A stretch of 64,000 nucleotides of DNA from Lucinisca nassula (lineage: Eukaryota; Mollusca; Bivalvia; Lucinida; Lucinidae), in contig OY757011.1 in the NCBI GenBank assembly GCA_963580285.1, forward strand, positions 122,356,146-122,420,145, read 5' to 3'. Every line of letters starts with the position of its first letter. The first letter of the stretch is position 1. The notes under the pieces are model-generated. The model was given only the letters and a program-made list of their open reading frames with translations, made no database searches and had not been told where the DNA came from. Shown here piece after piece: positions 53,644 to 64,000 of this stretch. A program made the translations under genes and the position numbers.

Positions 53644-53904
53644 TCGCAGATAAGATTGACTAGGCGGAGCTATCGTTTGAACCTGCCTTTGGAATGTTCT
53701 ATTAACAAAAAGGTAAACCAAGTCACCCGATTGTGTGAATTCAGCTGTAACACAAACAAAGCTGTGGCGTATATGGCCATTTGGTCCGCTTGAAGAAAGC
53801 ATGCGAAAGGCACTCTACCGAATCTTCTGGTGGACTCAGCGAATTCGACATATACATGTATTTACAACACCTGGATAGCTCCGCCTAGTCAATCTTATCT
53901 GCGA
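53644..53904. mobile_element. Element with 31-bp inverted ends
   Basis: TCGCAGATAAGATTGACTAG at 53644 is exactly inverted at 53904, 31 bp in all. The 53596-53802 frame covers part of it; no transposase. Family unknown. Confidence 0.8.
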
Positions 53905-54132
53905 CTACAAACCCACAGTATACCCATAAGCAATGTATACCCTATTTCTCTATGTACGAAGGCAACTCATAAGGCATTGAAACGCGATGGCTGCAATACA
54001 AGTTAACAAGTCGATGTTAGTAATGAATACACTTGTAACCCCAACTTTATATGGAGAAAAGTGAGGTTTGGGAGGTGAAAGGTATATGTTTCTCTATACA
54101 CATCGTGTTGATATTTGTTAGAACTGCCTCCA

Positions 54133-54618
54133 CATTACGATAATACATCCGTATGACTGGCACTGCGCATTTTTCATATCTCCATTGTGATATTATTCTT
54201 ATTTATGCTAATAACATAGGTTGTAGGTGCTCGTTAGAACCGCCTCATGAGGGCGGTTCTAACGAGTGCCCATAAACTATTTCTTGGAGCAGAAATAAGA
54301 AGATACTGAATAGTCCCGTTAACCCCCGTTTTCTTTAACCCATTTAGTACCAGAAACCCCAAAACGGGTACCCTGGCAAAGAGTGCAGGTCAAGATCAGA
54401 CGCTGCAGAACGCGGCGTCTGATCAGGGCCTCCACTGTTTGCTAAATATTCAGTCATTTTCCAATTAAATTTTAACGATAACACAACCTGAAATCCCTAA
54501 ATTTGGAAATGAACTGCTGCTATATATAAGTAGGAAGATTCCATTTGGTACAAAAAGGGTTAAATAAACAGCGGGATTTACGTGGTGGTCGTCACACGGA
54601 CTTGGTCACGTGGTGATG
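54133..54618 (+). mobile_element. HP-B MITE, middle layer
   Basis: CATTACGATAATACATCCG to CACGGACTTGGTCACGTGGTGATG, interrupted at CCGTTTTCTTTAA by a PB MITE. Confidence 0.78.
54335..54563 (+). mobile_element. PB MITE, inner layer
   Basis: TTAACCCATTTAGTACC ... GGTACAAAAAGGGTTAA; TTAA on both sides; inner hairpin around GCTGCAGAACGCGGC. Confidence 0.88.
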
Positions 54619-54734
54619 AGGTTCTTATAAGCACACTCACTCGAACTGCCAACAGTATGGATTCGTTCCCTGGGACCCCACCAGCTGACAACCCGCGACA
54701 CGGGGAAACGGGAAATCAATCAATCTGCCAACAG

Positions 54735-54887
54735 TATTCCGAGCCTTCTGTTGTGGTTTATTATTGTAATTGTATGTCTGTGTGCGTGTCTGTGTACGTG
54801 TTTCCTGGTATTTCTTTTATTTTTGGTAGCCGCTTTGGTCATCATTGAAAGAAACTGTCCTTTTGGTTTTCTACTAGTGATGATTCA
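54735..54887 (+). repeat. Diverged retroelement tail
   Basis: GTTGTGGTTTATTATTGTAA and GAAACTGTCCTTTTGG resemble 34085-34215. Confidence 0.5.
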
Positions 54888-54888
54888 A

Positions 54889-55108
54889 TTAACCTATTTA
54901 GTACCAGAAACCCCAAAACGGGTACTCTAGCAAACAGTGAAGGCCCAGATCAGACGCCGCAGAACGTGGCGTTGATCAGGGCCTCCACTGTTTGCTAAAA
55001 GCTCAGTCATTTTCCGATTAAATTTGCATAAAAAACACCTCTAAATTTTTTAATTCGACTCCTGCTATATATAAGGAGGAAGATTCCATTTGGTACAAAA
55101 AGGGTCAA
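54889..55108 (+). mobile_element. PB MITE
   Basis: TTAACCTATTTAGTACC ... TTGGTACAAAAAGGGTCAA; one TTAA mutated to TCAA. Confidence 0.82.
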
Positions 55109-55180
55109 AATGTTGATTTATGTGTGTCTTTCTTTCCCGTCGGTGTCTTGTACGGCGTGTTTGAGGATTTGTTTTGTTTG

Positions 55181-55441
55181 CTTTGGAGGTTTGCGGCCCA
55201 GCCAACACTGTTTAGGTCAGATCGAGTCGGTCACTTATCCTAACCACACTTCCTTAACAGACGCACATGTATACATAAGCGGTTGGCCACTACAGTGCAC
55301 ACGCTTTCGTCAGAAACAGACAAGTGACCTTCTTGAAATAGTGGAAGGGAGAGAACGGCCGTGGAAAAGATTCCATGAGCAATCTTCAAGAAAGAATATT
55401 GCCGCCCAAGCAGGTATCGAACCGTCAACATCCTGATCACG
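55181..55441 (-). mobile_element. SINE-2 copy, head eroded
   Basis: TTTGGAGGTTTGCGGCCCAGC to GCAGGTATCGAACCGTCAAC. Confidence 0.75.
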
Positions 55442-55499
55442 CAAGTAGAATTTTTATCTTTTTGTGTCGCATTTTTCGGCGACAACCTTATTCATATTT

Positions 55500-55531
<32 letters not shown>

Positions 55532-55559
55532 GTTATGTTTTTGTTCTTAATCAACGCAT

Positions 55560-56450
55560 CGAGCGAGAAAAGTGTTGGGGAGAAACTCCGCCAATTTCTC
55601 GTAAAAGATTCATCCTCCAGATTTGTATACTTTTTGGTCTAATTATATCTGTTGCTTGGTCCAACGGGGTTCAGCTGTTGTTTTTATTTTTGCTCAAGTA
55701 TTCCTGTGGCGTTGCACCGGATGACTCACCGCGTTTTACTGTCGAGTCCTCATCCTTCTGTCAGAAGCCTCCGTGGTGTAGTGGTTATGCTACTCGCCTT
55801 GTAGACCAGAGATCGCAGGATCGATCCCGGGCTTCTCAAGACCTTCGGGTGAGTCTTTAAACCGAGGTCTCGTCTCCGTATGACCTAGCTGTTGGTGAGG
55901 CGTGAAACTCAAACACCCATCATTGTGTCAACTTTGCTTTACTTGTGATTTCTTTGTTCACCGAATCGATTCATTGGTGAGTTTGAAAACCTTCATGCGG
56001 ACCAAACAAATATTTGGTTGAACCACAGTGAAAGTGAGCGTGATGGTTGAGATCCCATAAAGTTAACTTAAACTCATCAGTAATTTTACTGGCCTTTCCA
56101 AGTCGGTGCTTTTGCTATGGTTCCTTCATGTTTTGTGTTGGTGGTTCTGATTCTTTCCCTGATCAGATATGTTGTTGCGTTAATGATACTGATTCGTTCC
56201 CCTTTTAGTTGTTCATTTTAGTTACGTTCCAGCATAATGTATGTCATCATGGTTGGTGATTCTGATTATTTCCCCCATTATATATATTGTTCCCTTTTAG
56301 TTAGCTTTGGATATTGTGAGTCACCACCTGTTTGGGAAAGAGCATCTGACTCGGTTTACCTGTTTTCCGTTTCGTTTACTGTCGTCACTGCGTGTTTTGA
56401 CCCTATTGATATTGTGGGAAGAATTTAGGATCTTATTTATCATTTCTTGG
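55560..56450 (+). repeat. Family N retroelement tail, interrupted by SINE-4
   Basis: Blocks in the same order as the inverted copy at 27757-28165: AAGTCGGTGCTTTTGC, GTCACCACCTGTTTGGG, GATCTTATTTATCATTTC. A (TTA)n run precedes it at 55504-55532. Confidence 0.7.
55767..55918 (+). mobile_element. SINE-4 copy
   Basis: GCCTCCGTGGTGTAGTGG, GGATCGATCCCGGGC, ends GTGAAACTCAAACACC. Confidence 0.85.
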
Positions 56451-56589
56451 TCATTTTTTTTTTTTAACTTTTACAATTTTTGAATTTTTTGATGAAAAAA
56501 CTATGTCCAGTTCTGTCACTCACACTCTCGATATGTAAACAAATGACCAGCATATTTGTAACAATATCTATAAAATCCCACGCAGCCAA

Positions 56590-57060
56590 CGAAGCGTCCG
56601 ACTGAAGGGACGTTGTACAGAGAGTTAGAGTGTAGACAGTCAAAAACTTGAAAAATGTGGTTTTAGTCAGCAAACCATTAGAAAAGACAATACAGATCAT
56701 ACGCCTTTGATCAATGTTAGTCAAATATTCAAAATACTACACCAGTCATTGCTAGTGTGTTTCACTCTCGACCGTGTACATTGTAAACATGCAAGATGTT
56801 GGAATGACCCACATAATAATCCTTCAGTCAAGCACTGAAAAGACGACAAATCGTAAAACCACACCGTCAAGGCGGGACTAAAGGAAATCGAAAATTTCGC
56901 ACAAGCTTATAAATTGCAGAAACCTCCATCTGATTACAGGTCATATAAAAAAGTTGGCGTTGCTTCTCCTCTATAATACTCTCGCTGTATGTGTTGACCA
57001 ATAATAAAAAATAAAGAAGTTATCGCTGAATAACGCGGCATAAAAAAGAGAGAGCAAAAA
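56590..57060. repeat. Unit 1 of a diverged direct duplication
   Basis: Matches 57355-57900 in order: GAATGACCCACATAATAATCC, CATCTGATTAC, TTGGCGTTGCTTCTC. Confidence 0.65.
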
Positions 57061-57098
57061 ATCGACGTTAAGTCTAATTATCGAAATGTAAGTAAATG

Positions 57099-57351
57099 AA
57101 GGTCATTTTTGCAGACGTTGCTTCCAATTTTGTGGGACTTTTACCCGTCATCAAGATTAAATGACATCTCAATCCCTGCCCAATGCAACCAATAGGCTTT
57201 ATTTGCATGGACGGTCCGGATCGCAACACTTTGCCTGGGCAGGCTTAGACCTTCTAAGCGGTTTACCAGTAATCATGTGCGTTCGGTTTCAGCTCTGCGT
57301 GGAAGCTTCATGCAGCCTAATATATTTCTCCAAGCCCCGATGGGCGGGGGC
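57099..57351 (-). mobile_element. SINE-1 copy, tail truncated
   Basis: GGTCATTTTTGCAGACGTTG to CCCCGATGGGCGGGGGC. Confidence 0.82.
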
Positions 57352-57354
57352 AAT

Positions 57355-57900
57355 GGGACATTGTACCAGGCATTAGAGTTAAGCCAATCAAAAACATTAA
57401 ATGATTGACTTTTGTAAAAAAAAAAACAACTCAGTCACACAATATTAATAGTACAACATCAGACAGGTGACTTCCTTGTGCACATCGTAAACATTGTTTG
57501 TTTTTGTTTGACCTGAGGTTTAACGTCCCCGTCAACACAGTAAAGGTCATTTTGGAGACGTTGCTTCCAATTTTGTGGGACTTTTACCCGACATTGAGAT
57601 GAAATGACATCTCAAGTCCCGCCGTCCAATGAAACCAATAGTGTTTATAAGCATAGACGGGCAGAACATCGTAAACATGCATGCTATTTGAATGACCCAA
57701 ATAATTATCCTTCAGTAAAGCACTAATCAGACAAAAAATCGTCAAACCACATCATCAAGACACAGAAAGTTTCGCAAAGACTTGAAATTGCAGAAATCGA
57801 CATCTGATTACCTAGGGGCATGAAACCTTTTTGAGAAGTTTGCGGAGCTTCTCATCCACAATTTTCTCACTAGATTTGTTGTTCATCAAATCAAATCGCC
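57355..57900. repeat. Unit 2 of the direct duplication, split by a SINE-1
   Basis: GAATGACCCAAATAATTATCC and CATCTGATTAC repeat unit 1. Confidence 0.65.
57495..57665 (-). mobile_element. SINE-1 copy, 5'-truncated, 13-bp TSD
   Basis: ACATCGTAAACAT at 57482-57494 and 57666-57678. Confidence 0.9.
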
Positions 57901-58180
57901 GACAAAACAAATAAAATCAAAGCGCCAAAGGCACTGAAATGACAGATTCTATGAGAAAATCATAACACTGTGAAAACTTACAGAAAACCTTTCTAAAAAG
58001 ATCTTAAAATTTACAAAGGTAGTTCTGCAAATTCCAATATATGATATGTGTGCAGATGTCTATAGACCGGTGGTATGATGAAACGCCATTCGATGTTTCA
58101 AATTTTTTGAAAGAAACCATTTACGTTTTCAAAACCAATCATTAAAATTCAAGTTTTAACAATGCTACTGTCCATAAGTA

Positions 58181-58531
58181 ACAGTTTTTGACTGGTCGTT
58201 TGTGGACATCCCAATTCTGAATGTCCTTAATGACACTACGCTGCGTTCGCTAACTACGTGCAATAGTTCGCCAGACAATTACGCTTATTTCACCGATATG
58301 GCATGCTCTATTACGCACGCGTCGCCTCGGCATACCTTACACATGTACGTCGAAACACCCGGAAACGACAACGGCGTGATTCACGCTGAAGTGCGATTTG
58401 TCACTGAAACTGGCAGTCGCTTAGACTCCAATTTACATATTTCATGCACTAGCGTAAGTGATCCGTATTGTGTCGACGCGTTAACTTTGGTCACGACGGG
58501 GACGTCTAGCTCTCAAACGTGCATCGCATAA
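58181..58531 (+). CDS. Coding-like frame, unknown product (possible last exon)
   Basis: Open from 58178 to TAA at 58531, about 115 codons, starting V-F-D-W-S-F-V-D-I-P and holding six cysteines (L-T-T-C-N-S-S; D-M-A-C-S-I; H-I-S-C-T-S; D-P-Y-C-V-D; S-Q-T-C-I-A at the end). It is richer in GC and CpG than the flanks, as coding DNA often is. No ATG at the start, so it may be a terminal exon after the acceptor AACAG at 58183. A secreted or extracellular fold is possible from the cysteines, but no family is recognised. Confidence 0.45.
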   Translation, partial: TVFDWSFVDIPILNVLNDTTLRSLTTCNSSPDNYAYFTDMACSITHASPRHTLHMYVETPGNDNGVIHAEVRFVTETGSRLDSNLHISCTSVSDPYCVDALTLVTTGTSSSQTCIA

Positions 58532-58540
58532 GGGCGACGA

Positions 58541-58828
58541 TCAGTGCCAGTGCTTATTAGTCGGTAGTTGAGAACCCTTGTTGATCGACAGGTACAGTGT
58601 AGCAGCTGCCAGCGGAAATCTGTTTTGCGTATGCGTCTGACGGTTGAATCGATCTCGACGTATCAACATCGGTCTTCCGCTACCTCGACGTCCACTAGCG
58701 TCTTCTGTATCTAGTAAGATGTCGCTCCAATAGACGATAGATGACACACATGTGGCACCCAAAATCAGAGTCAACGTCATCCGCTTTCCGACCAGCTTCT
58801 CACTGTCCAGGGGCACGCTTACGATCAT
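58541..58828 (-). CDS. Coding-like frame with one membrane segment, unknown product
   Basis: 95 codons with ATG at 58828 directly after an in-frame TAA. Starts M-I-V-S-V-P-L-D-S-E-K, then K-R-M-T-L-T-L-I-L-G-A-T-C-V-S-S-I-V, a possible signal anchor after basic residues, then a basic, polar tail. Ends 10 bp from the plus-strand frame at 58531, tail to tail. The GC-rich content matches its neighbour. It could be the first exon of a type II membrane protein or a chance frame. Confidence 0.4.
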   Translation of the reverse strand: MIVSVPLDSEKLVGKRMTLTLILGATCVSSIVYWSDILLDTEDASGRRGSGRPMLIRRDRFNRQTHTQNRFPLAAATLYLSINKGSQLPTNKHWH

Positions 58829-58858
58829 TTAATGAAAAATGTTGCTATACGCTCTGAC

Positions 58859-59089
58859 TTAATGCTTTATGAAAACAAATTTCAGGTTCTCCTTTTCTAG
58901 GCACGACCTTACATTACACATCAACAGTTTGGTCCTGAACATGTGATTTCTATCTGTACTGGTGGGAATCTGGTGCACAAGATCAACGTGGCCAGACTGG
59001 TAACCAGACGTCACGGTTGATTGATTTAACTTTTTTAGCTTAAGGACATGGTGCCTAAGCTTGTTGTAATCGTTTGGTTTCAGAATCAA
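58859..59089 (-). pseudogene. Possible LINE endonuclease N-terminal fragment
   Basis: Near its end reads F-R-T-K-L-L-M-C-N-V-R-S-C-L-E-K, similar to the first strand of non-LTR endonucleases (xLxxxNVRSLxxK). Only this motif supports it. Confidence 0.3.
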
Positions 59090-60315
59090 AGCACTGAGAG
59101 TGTGGGGTCCAGGTTGGAGTAATAGTCCTGGGCTGAGATATAAACTGTTTCATTTAACTCTGAAATTCCAAAAAAATAGTGAAGATTTTGATAAGAAGAC
59201 GCGTTCTGCAGCGTCTGATCTTGGTCTACACTGTTTGTCAAGCTCATCCTATGATTCCAGGATAACCCTCTTTCGTCTTATGGAATACCCTGATCTCACT
59301 ACGGCTATTTTCTACAAGACAAATGGTTATTCTGACAAGTCAGTGATAGTCACGTAGACATTAGCACTGAAGCGCTTTTCTTATTAGCAACTTCGGGTCG
59401 AATGCCAAACAATCAACCCAAACATAGCCGCGTCGTTTCAGTGTTGGGTACCTGTAAGTGTTATCAGTAAAATCTGCACATGAATCAAATGTTGGATCTC
59501 GCAAACAATGCAAACTCAGATCAAACTCCACAGAACATGGTGCTGATCTTGTCCTACACTTTTTTTTGCATTAGTTAAACGAATCAGTTCAAGTCCGCGT
59601 TCATGACCAGCCTGTGTTTAGAGACAATCGACATGAGTGTTGTCAGTGCTTTGATTTATTCACTGTCTTGAGTTTCTGGAGTGCACTCTTCCATCACTGA
59701 AGTTGGGCTCGTCCATTCAGCTAAATATATGACACCTAGAATTATATCACAGGACCTACACTAATTATCTGTACCATATCCAGGGTTGAAAGCGACAGCC
59801 TTTCTTTCCAATTTCTCCTCGCAAAGTCAATATACACCGGAGTTGTAACTGACCTAAACTTGACCTCGAAAGTCAGAAAGTAAACCCATTAATATTCTTG
59901 TCTGCAGCTGACCTGGTCCAACGGCAGGCTGGTCTTTAAGGATTAAATATTGACAGCACTGATAGAAAACAGTGTAAAACCTGAGCAGACTGCTGAGGAG
60001 GCGCCGTACAGTCGTCGCCAAACCCGTCGCATGATGCAGCTGATTAATATGAAATGCTGAATCGTAAGATAAAATCGTTAAGTCGTCTGCAATACGCTTG
60101 TACAATTTTGATTACTGCGCCGAACCGGACTATATTTTGTGCGGACTCATATTTCTATGGCGGTCAAAGCCGGAAAAACTGAAGCCTGAATTACTATAAA
60201 CGTGTAGCACAGAAAGAATAGACAGATGGAATCTGTCATTAAAAATCGACTTTAGTCAAACACGCATCCGACTAAAGTAATTACAAGTACCGATTTCTAA
60301 TGATTGTAAATTTTT
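59090..60315. other. Unassigned DNA
   Basis: A small PB-like piece (GACGCGTTCTGCAGCGTCTG) at 59197. The minus frame 59854-60105 (83 codons) has no recognised domain. No exon of the NACHT gene was found here. Confidence 0.45.
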
Positions 60316-60319
60316 CAAC

Positions 60320-60552
60320 TTAAGGGTAATGCGAACACCTTCAGGGGAGGGAACTCATGCAAAAGTATTGTTGTCTCTCATGTCAATTGGGGTCAACTCT
60401 TAAAGGAAAGAATTGGCTCCTGAGGAGCAAATTCTTTCCTTTAAGAGTGGACCCCTTTTTCTGCGGGACAGAGCTTATAGAAAAGCAAACAGGAAGTTCC
60501 GAAAGTTTTCTCCCTTTGAAAAAAATGGCGGAAAAATCGGATTCCCATTAAA
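60320..60552 (+). mobile_element. Family G MITE
   Basis: TTAAGGGTAATGCGAACACC start, hairpin AAAGAATTGGCTCCTGAGGAGC, end GGATTCCCATTAA. Confidence 0.8.
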
Positions 60553-60711
60553 TGAATCTAGTGACTGCAGTAGATTTACTTACTTCTCTTTGGATCGTTG
60601 GTGTTTCAGCCTAAAATGGGGCGGAATGGCATTGTTGTCTCTTACGTACCACGTGTTCAATAAATCTGTTTCTGGAAAAGAAGGGTACCCCTCAGTTACA
60701 CAAACTTCATT

Positions 60712-61000
60712 ATCATATGACATCGTTGATAAGCAGTGGATAACGTCATGTAATAAAAATCGTATGACCACACGTGTAATAACACTTTGGCGGGATTAAG
60801 TAACATCATGACGACGTCCATGTCAACTATGCACATTTTGTGGAAAATTTGTCAAATTTAAAGGCGATAAAAGCCAATTTAAAGTGTTCATATGATAAAC
60901 AGAATCTTACACTCGTGGTCATTTCATATGAAATTTATGAAACTCGCCGAAGGCTCGTTTCATAAATTTCATATGAAATGACCACTCATGTAAGATCCGC
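60712..61000 (+). repeat. Family E-related snapback
   Basis: TTATCATATGACATCGTTG start; fold-back GTCATTTCATATGAAATTTA / TAAATTTCATATGAAATGAC. Confidence 0.75.
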
Positions 61001-61003
61001 TAT

Positions 61004-61297
61004 TCACGATAACACACCCGTGTGACATTGTGTATTCTTTCATATCTTCAAAATGATTACTTTTCCGATGAAAATTTGTTATATTTTTCTTATTTGTACT
61101 TCAAACATAGATTGTGTGTGCTCGTTAGAACGACCTCATTGAGGCGGTGGTCCTAACGAGTACCGACAACCTATGTCTAGGAGCAGAAATAAGCAAAATA
61201 ATGTAGACCCCTGTAAACCCCAGTTTTCTCTATTTAAGTGGGGTTAAGTGTGTGTGTGGGGGGGGGGTGTTCATTTCACGGTCTTGTGAACGTGATG
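61004..61297 (+). mobile_element. HP-B MITE
   Basis: TTCACGATAACACACCCGTG to CACGGTCTTGTGAACGTGATG; hairpin CGACCTCATTGAGGCGG; a (TG)n/G-run insertion near the right end. Confidence 0.85.
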
Positions 61298-61929
61298 TGA
61301 TGTAAGAAGCGCAAGTCATGTTAAAGCTGGTGCCATTTCTTTTTATTCAGGATTGTTACTGTTATATTATTACCACTTACAACAATTTCTTTTATAGTTT
61401 AAAAATGAGATTTTTTTCTGATGAATAGTGATGGTATTTTCTTATTTAAGCTTCAAATTTTGGAATAAAATAACAATGAGGAATACTTGTGAGCCACACT
61501 GTTCCTATATAGATTGGGACTTAGATTTTTTCTTTATAATGTCTAACGTCACTGAAAACATCCATGTCTAATGTCACCGAAAGCATACAGTACATGTAAT
61601 GGGTGTATGTACATGTAAAGTATATATATTTGTACCTGTATAGTCTTTCAAAACGCAGTGAGACGTGACTGCACTTTTAATTTTGGACTCGTCCGTGTTT
61701 TAGGTAAGTCGCCTGTACTGGATATTTTTAACACTGGGCGATAGTAACCGTCATATTCTTAATCTGGCGCGTCGTGTAACCAGATTGACGACCAGTCGAG
61801 ACACTTTAGTAACATGTCTTCCATCTTGGAGATCTGGGGTTCGAATCTTGGTCAGAATTTTTTTTTTTTTTTATTTCTACATTTCTTTAACATTTTTGTT
61901 GAACCTATAAAATTGGAGCACATGAGATG

Positions 61930-62213
61930 TTTGTTTGTTTGTTTGATTGATTTGAGTTTTATTGTCCCCGTCAAGTTTGGAGAAGTTGCTTCCAGTTCTG
62001 TGGGTTTTTTACCCGACACTGAGATGAAACGACATCTCAAGCTCTGCCACCCAATAAAATTAAACGGGGTTTAATAAGTATGCACGGTCCAACCCGCACC
62101 ACTTTGCCTGGGCAGGTTCGGACTTACTAAGCGGTTTACCATTACTCATGTGTCGTCAGTTTCAGATCCGCTTGGAAGCATCGATCTATTTCTCCAAGCC
62201 CCGATGGGCGGGA
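61930..62213 (-). mobile_element. SINE-1 copy
   Basis: (GTTT)n tail to CCCCGATGGGCGGG; flanked by ACATGAGATG and, 6 bp further out, ACATTAGATG. Confidence 0.83.
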
Positions 62214-62379
62214 CCATCACATTAGATGTATATTCATTTTATTGAAAAGATGGAACGAGCACAAGCGAATCGTTGCAGCTCGGATTCAAGAAGTGTTATC
62301 AAAATGTTACTATGATTGAACGTACGTTCATAACTGTCATTGAAGGCAAATGCGCTGTTGAAATGAATCTGAAATTTGA

Positions 62380-62676
62380 ATTGGGCTTTTACGGCCCAGG
62401 CAACACTATTTAGGTCATTTATGAGCCGGTCAGTTTACTAATCCACACTTATCCTTGGCAAGCTTATACGTAAGCGGTTACCCAGTACAATGTACATTCT
62501 TTCCCCAGAAACTAACAACTGCCCCTCTTGAATCAGCAGAAAGGAGGGAATGGCCATGGAAAATATTTCATGATCAATCTCTACGGGAAATAATGTTGCT
62601 GACCCCGGCAGGTATCGAGCCCGCGTCCTATTGACTACCAGTCAGACGCGCATCCGACTGAACTACCGAGGCCGGT
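62380..62676 (-). mobile_element. SINE-2 copy
   Basis: GGCTTTTACGGCCCAGGC to CGAACTACCGAGGCCGGT-type head. Confidence 0.85.
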
Positions 62677-62838
62677 GTAGCGTGAGATCTTTAAACCCGT
62701 GAGAACCTTAATACCAAGGTATATCTGCGCATGCGCAATCAGGCCGTGAGAAATTTCATCCATTTCCTGTTAGCCCCTGCCCCATTTGTTTAAAATGTCT
62801 AAATAAATCTGCTTACATTACGAGCTTTAAATAGAACA

Positions 62839-62841
62839 TTT

Positions 62842-62928
<87 letters not shown>

Positions 62929-62930
62929 TT
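62839..62930 (+). repeat. (TTTA)n microsatellite
   Basis: About 23 uninterrupted units. Confidence 0.95.
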
Positions 62931-63024
62931 CGAAAGATGCCCGTATTAAATAGGCCATAAATAGGTTTCCATGTGTTCAAAAAGAAAAAAAATATATATG
63001 CGGGTACCTGTATTTCCTTGAACT

Positions 63025-63292
63025 TACGAAAACACGCATGTATCTTAAACCCCATTAAACCCCACTTTTAAACAGTAAAACTGGGGTTTAAAGCGGCGTA
63101 TATTATTTTCATATATCCGCTGGAAAACTAAGATCGTAGGTACTCGTTAGAACCGTCTCGGCGAGGCGATTCTAACGAGTACCTACAATCTATGTTTCCC
63201 AGTGGAAAATTAATATGAAAAATATCAGAATATTTTATCTAAAAAAATGATAGTAAAATTTCAATATATTTTTAATTGGCGTGTTCTCGCAA
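63025..63292 (-). mobile_element. HP-A MITE
   Basis: TTACGAAAACACGCATGTAT to GGCGTGTTCTCGCAA; hairpin CCGTCTCGGCGAGGCG. Confidence 0.82.
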
Positions 63293-63394
63293 TTTCAAAA
63301 AACAAGTTTTGTGGAAATTTTAAAATTATTTTTCTTACTAAATGGATTGGAACACTCTAGCATAAGCCTGATCCCAATATAAGTGCCCTTTTAC

Positions 63395-63395
<1 letters not shown>

Positions 63396-63452
<57 letters not shown>

Positions 63453-63500
63453 TAATAATAACAATTATAATAAATAATAATGATAATATTAATAATAATC
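63396..63500 (+). repeat. (AAT)n microsatellite, imperfect
   Basis: AAT runs with breaks after 63450; followed by a fragment like the family 2 hammerhead unit (AGAAAACATGTATACTC). Confidence 0.92.
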
Positions 63501-63816
63501 CGAGGCTTAGAGAAAACATGTATACTCTTACCTTTTCAGTTCTACGCTGTATTCCTAGCTTCCAAAGGATATTGAACCCTTCATGGAATTTAACTTTTGG
63601 TGATAAATGTGTATGATTTATGGTTTGACATTTCCTGTTGTCCCCATGCTTATCAAAACACACTGACTAATTTTCACACCTTTCTGCTTATATGGGGTAA
63701 TAATGCCTAATGTCAACCAAACAGGTTTTCTCTTAACCGTTTCAATGAAAAAAATTAAAACACAAAACTCAGAAGTAATTACCGAACCCACTGCACACTT
63801 TCAACCAATCAAAATC

Positions 63817-63862
63817 GACCCCACCAACCAGGGCTTGAAGAAACAAATGGGCTGCATGATGG
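63817..63862 (+). mobile_element. SINE-1 head fragment
   Basis: GGGCTTGAAGAAACAAATGG then GCTGCATGATGG; followed by a (GGTA)n-type run at 63864-63885 and 63911-63925. Confidence 0.65.
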
Positions 63863-64000
63863 CCAGGTAGGTAGGTATGTAGATAGGGTGAATGGTCTGG
63901 TGGACATATAGGTAGGTAGGTAGGCTTACCTTTAACTTCTTCCTTCGAAATTGTTCGTTTGTTTGTTGAATGTAGGACAAAACACCCCCCGGACAAAACA

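Larger units (their letters stand above)
53998..54642 (-). mobile_element. HP-B MITE, outer shell of a three-layer nest
   Basis: AACAAGTCGATGTTAG ... GTTAGAACTGCCTCCA at 54132; the second hairpin arm GAGGTTCTTATAAGCAC lies at 54619. The inner copy sits in the hairpin loop. Confidence 0.68.

Noticed and set aside
56464..56724. Upstream exon of the NACHT gene
   Set aside because: No DUF4062-like motifs and it overlaps a local duplicated repeat.
59854..60105. 83-codon minus frame as an exon
   Set aside because: Reads plausibly, but no motif, splice border or neighbour supports it.
63383..63663. Asn-rich and Leu-rich frames
   Set aside because: Both strands of the AAT microsatellite.
63926..64000. 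Strong minus-strand donor (TTAAAG/GTAAGC) after a short open frame
   Set aside because: The only frame with the phase needed by exon 1 has a stop; it may belong to an exon further upstream, but nothing confirms it.
1..64000. Bacterial-style defence or biosynthetic system
   Set aside because: Introns, SINEs and MITEs throughout show animal DNA; no operon-like gene runs exist.

Overview
The window is animal nuclear DNA, most likely from a mollusc and probably a bivalve. It is AT-rich, intron-heavy and crowded with MITEs and tRNA-headed SINEs. There is one multi-exon gene, with no operons and no bacterial gene arrangement. The species cannot be named from the sequence.

Gene. A single minus-strand gene runs through most of the window. 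I place 15 exons, from 51298 down to 919, with AG/GT borders; every splice phase agrees from one exon to the next. The spliced frame is about 3.84 kb (about 1,280 codons) spread over about 50 kb, so over 90 percent is intron. The product is a NACHT plus WD40-repeat protein of the NWD1/NWD2/TEP1 type. Exon 1 is a helical linker, exon 2 the NTPase core with a strongly altered P-loop, exons 3-4 the winged-helix/helical part, and exons 5-15 at least 13 WD40 blades. The 5' end (an N-terminal DUF4062-like part would be expected) lies beyond the right edge or was not found. The 3' end lies beyond the left edge.

Hammerhead ribozyme satellites. The most notable non-gene feature is a set of tandem repeats carrying type I hammerhead ribozymes (retrozyme-like). 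One family (unit about 383 bp) forms a minus-strand array at 2612-3481 and a plus-strand array at 6998-8991, on either side of exons 14 and 13. A second family (unit 263 bp) sits at 29868-30269. Ten complete ribozyme cores are present.

Other repeats. HP-A, HP-B and HP-C are MITEs with termini like TCATYACGAWAACA and a shared central hairpin (GTTAGAACCGCCTC / GAGGCGGTTCTAAC); about 30 copies or pieces. PB are TTAA-flanked piggyBac-type MITEs with a different central hairpin. SINE-1 to SINE-5 are short retroposons, several with clear target-site duplications (TSDs). RT3 is a retroelement known here from a decayed reverse-transcriptase C-terminus and a long 3' UTR repeated at many sites. Families E, F, G, J, K, L and N are further inverted or dispersed repeats. 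A broken mariner (5525-6870) sits inside an HP-B copy. Nested insertions are common.

Layout. 1-9 kb: last exons, family E snapback, hammerhead arrays, mariner. 9-13 kb: long tandem repeat, SINEs. 13-23 kb: exons 12-8 with many HP MITEs. 23-31 kb: SINEs, a 1.37-kb element with 21-bp subterminal repeats, exons 7-6, the second hammerhead family. 31-41 kb: RT3 copies, exons 5-3. 41-52 kb: SINEs, nested HP MITEs, the large NACHT exon 2 and exon 1. 52-64 kb: repeats, two short convergent coding-like frames near 58.2-58.8 kb, and microsatellites.
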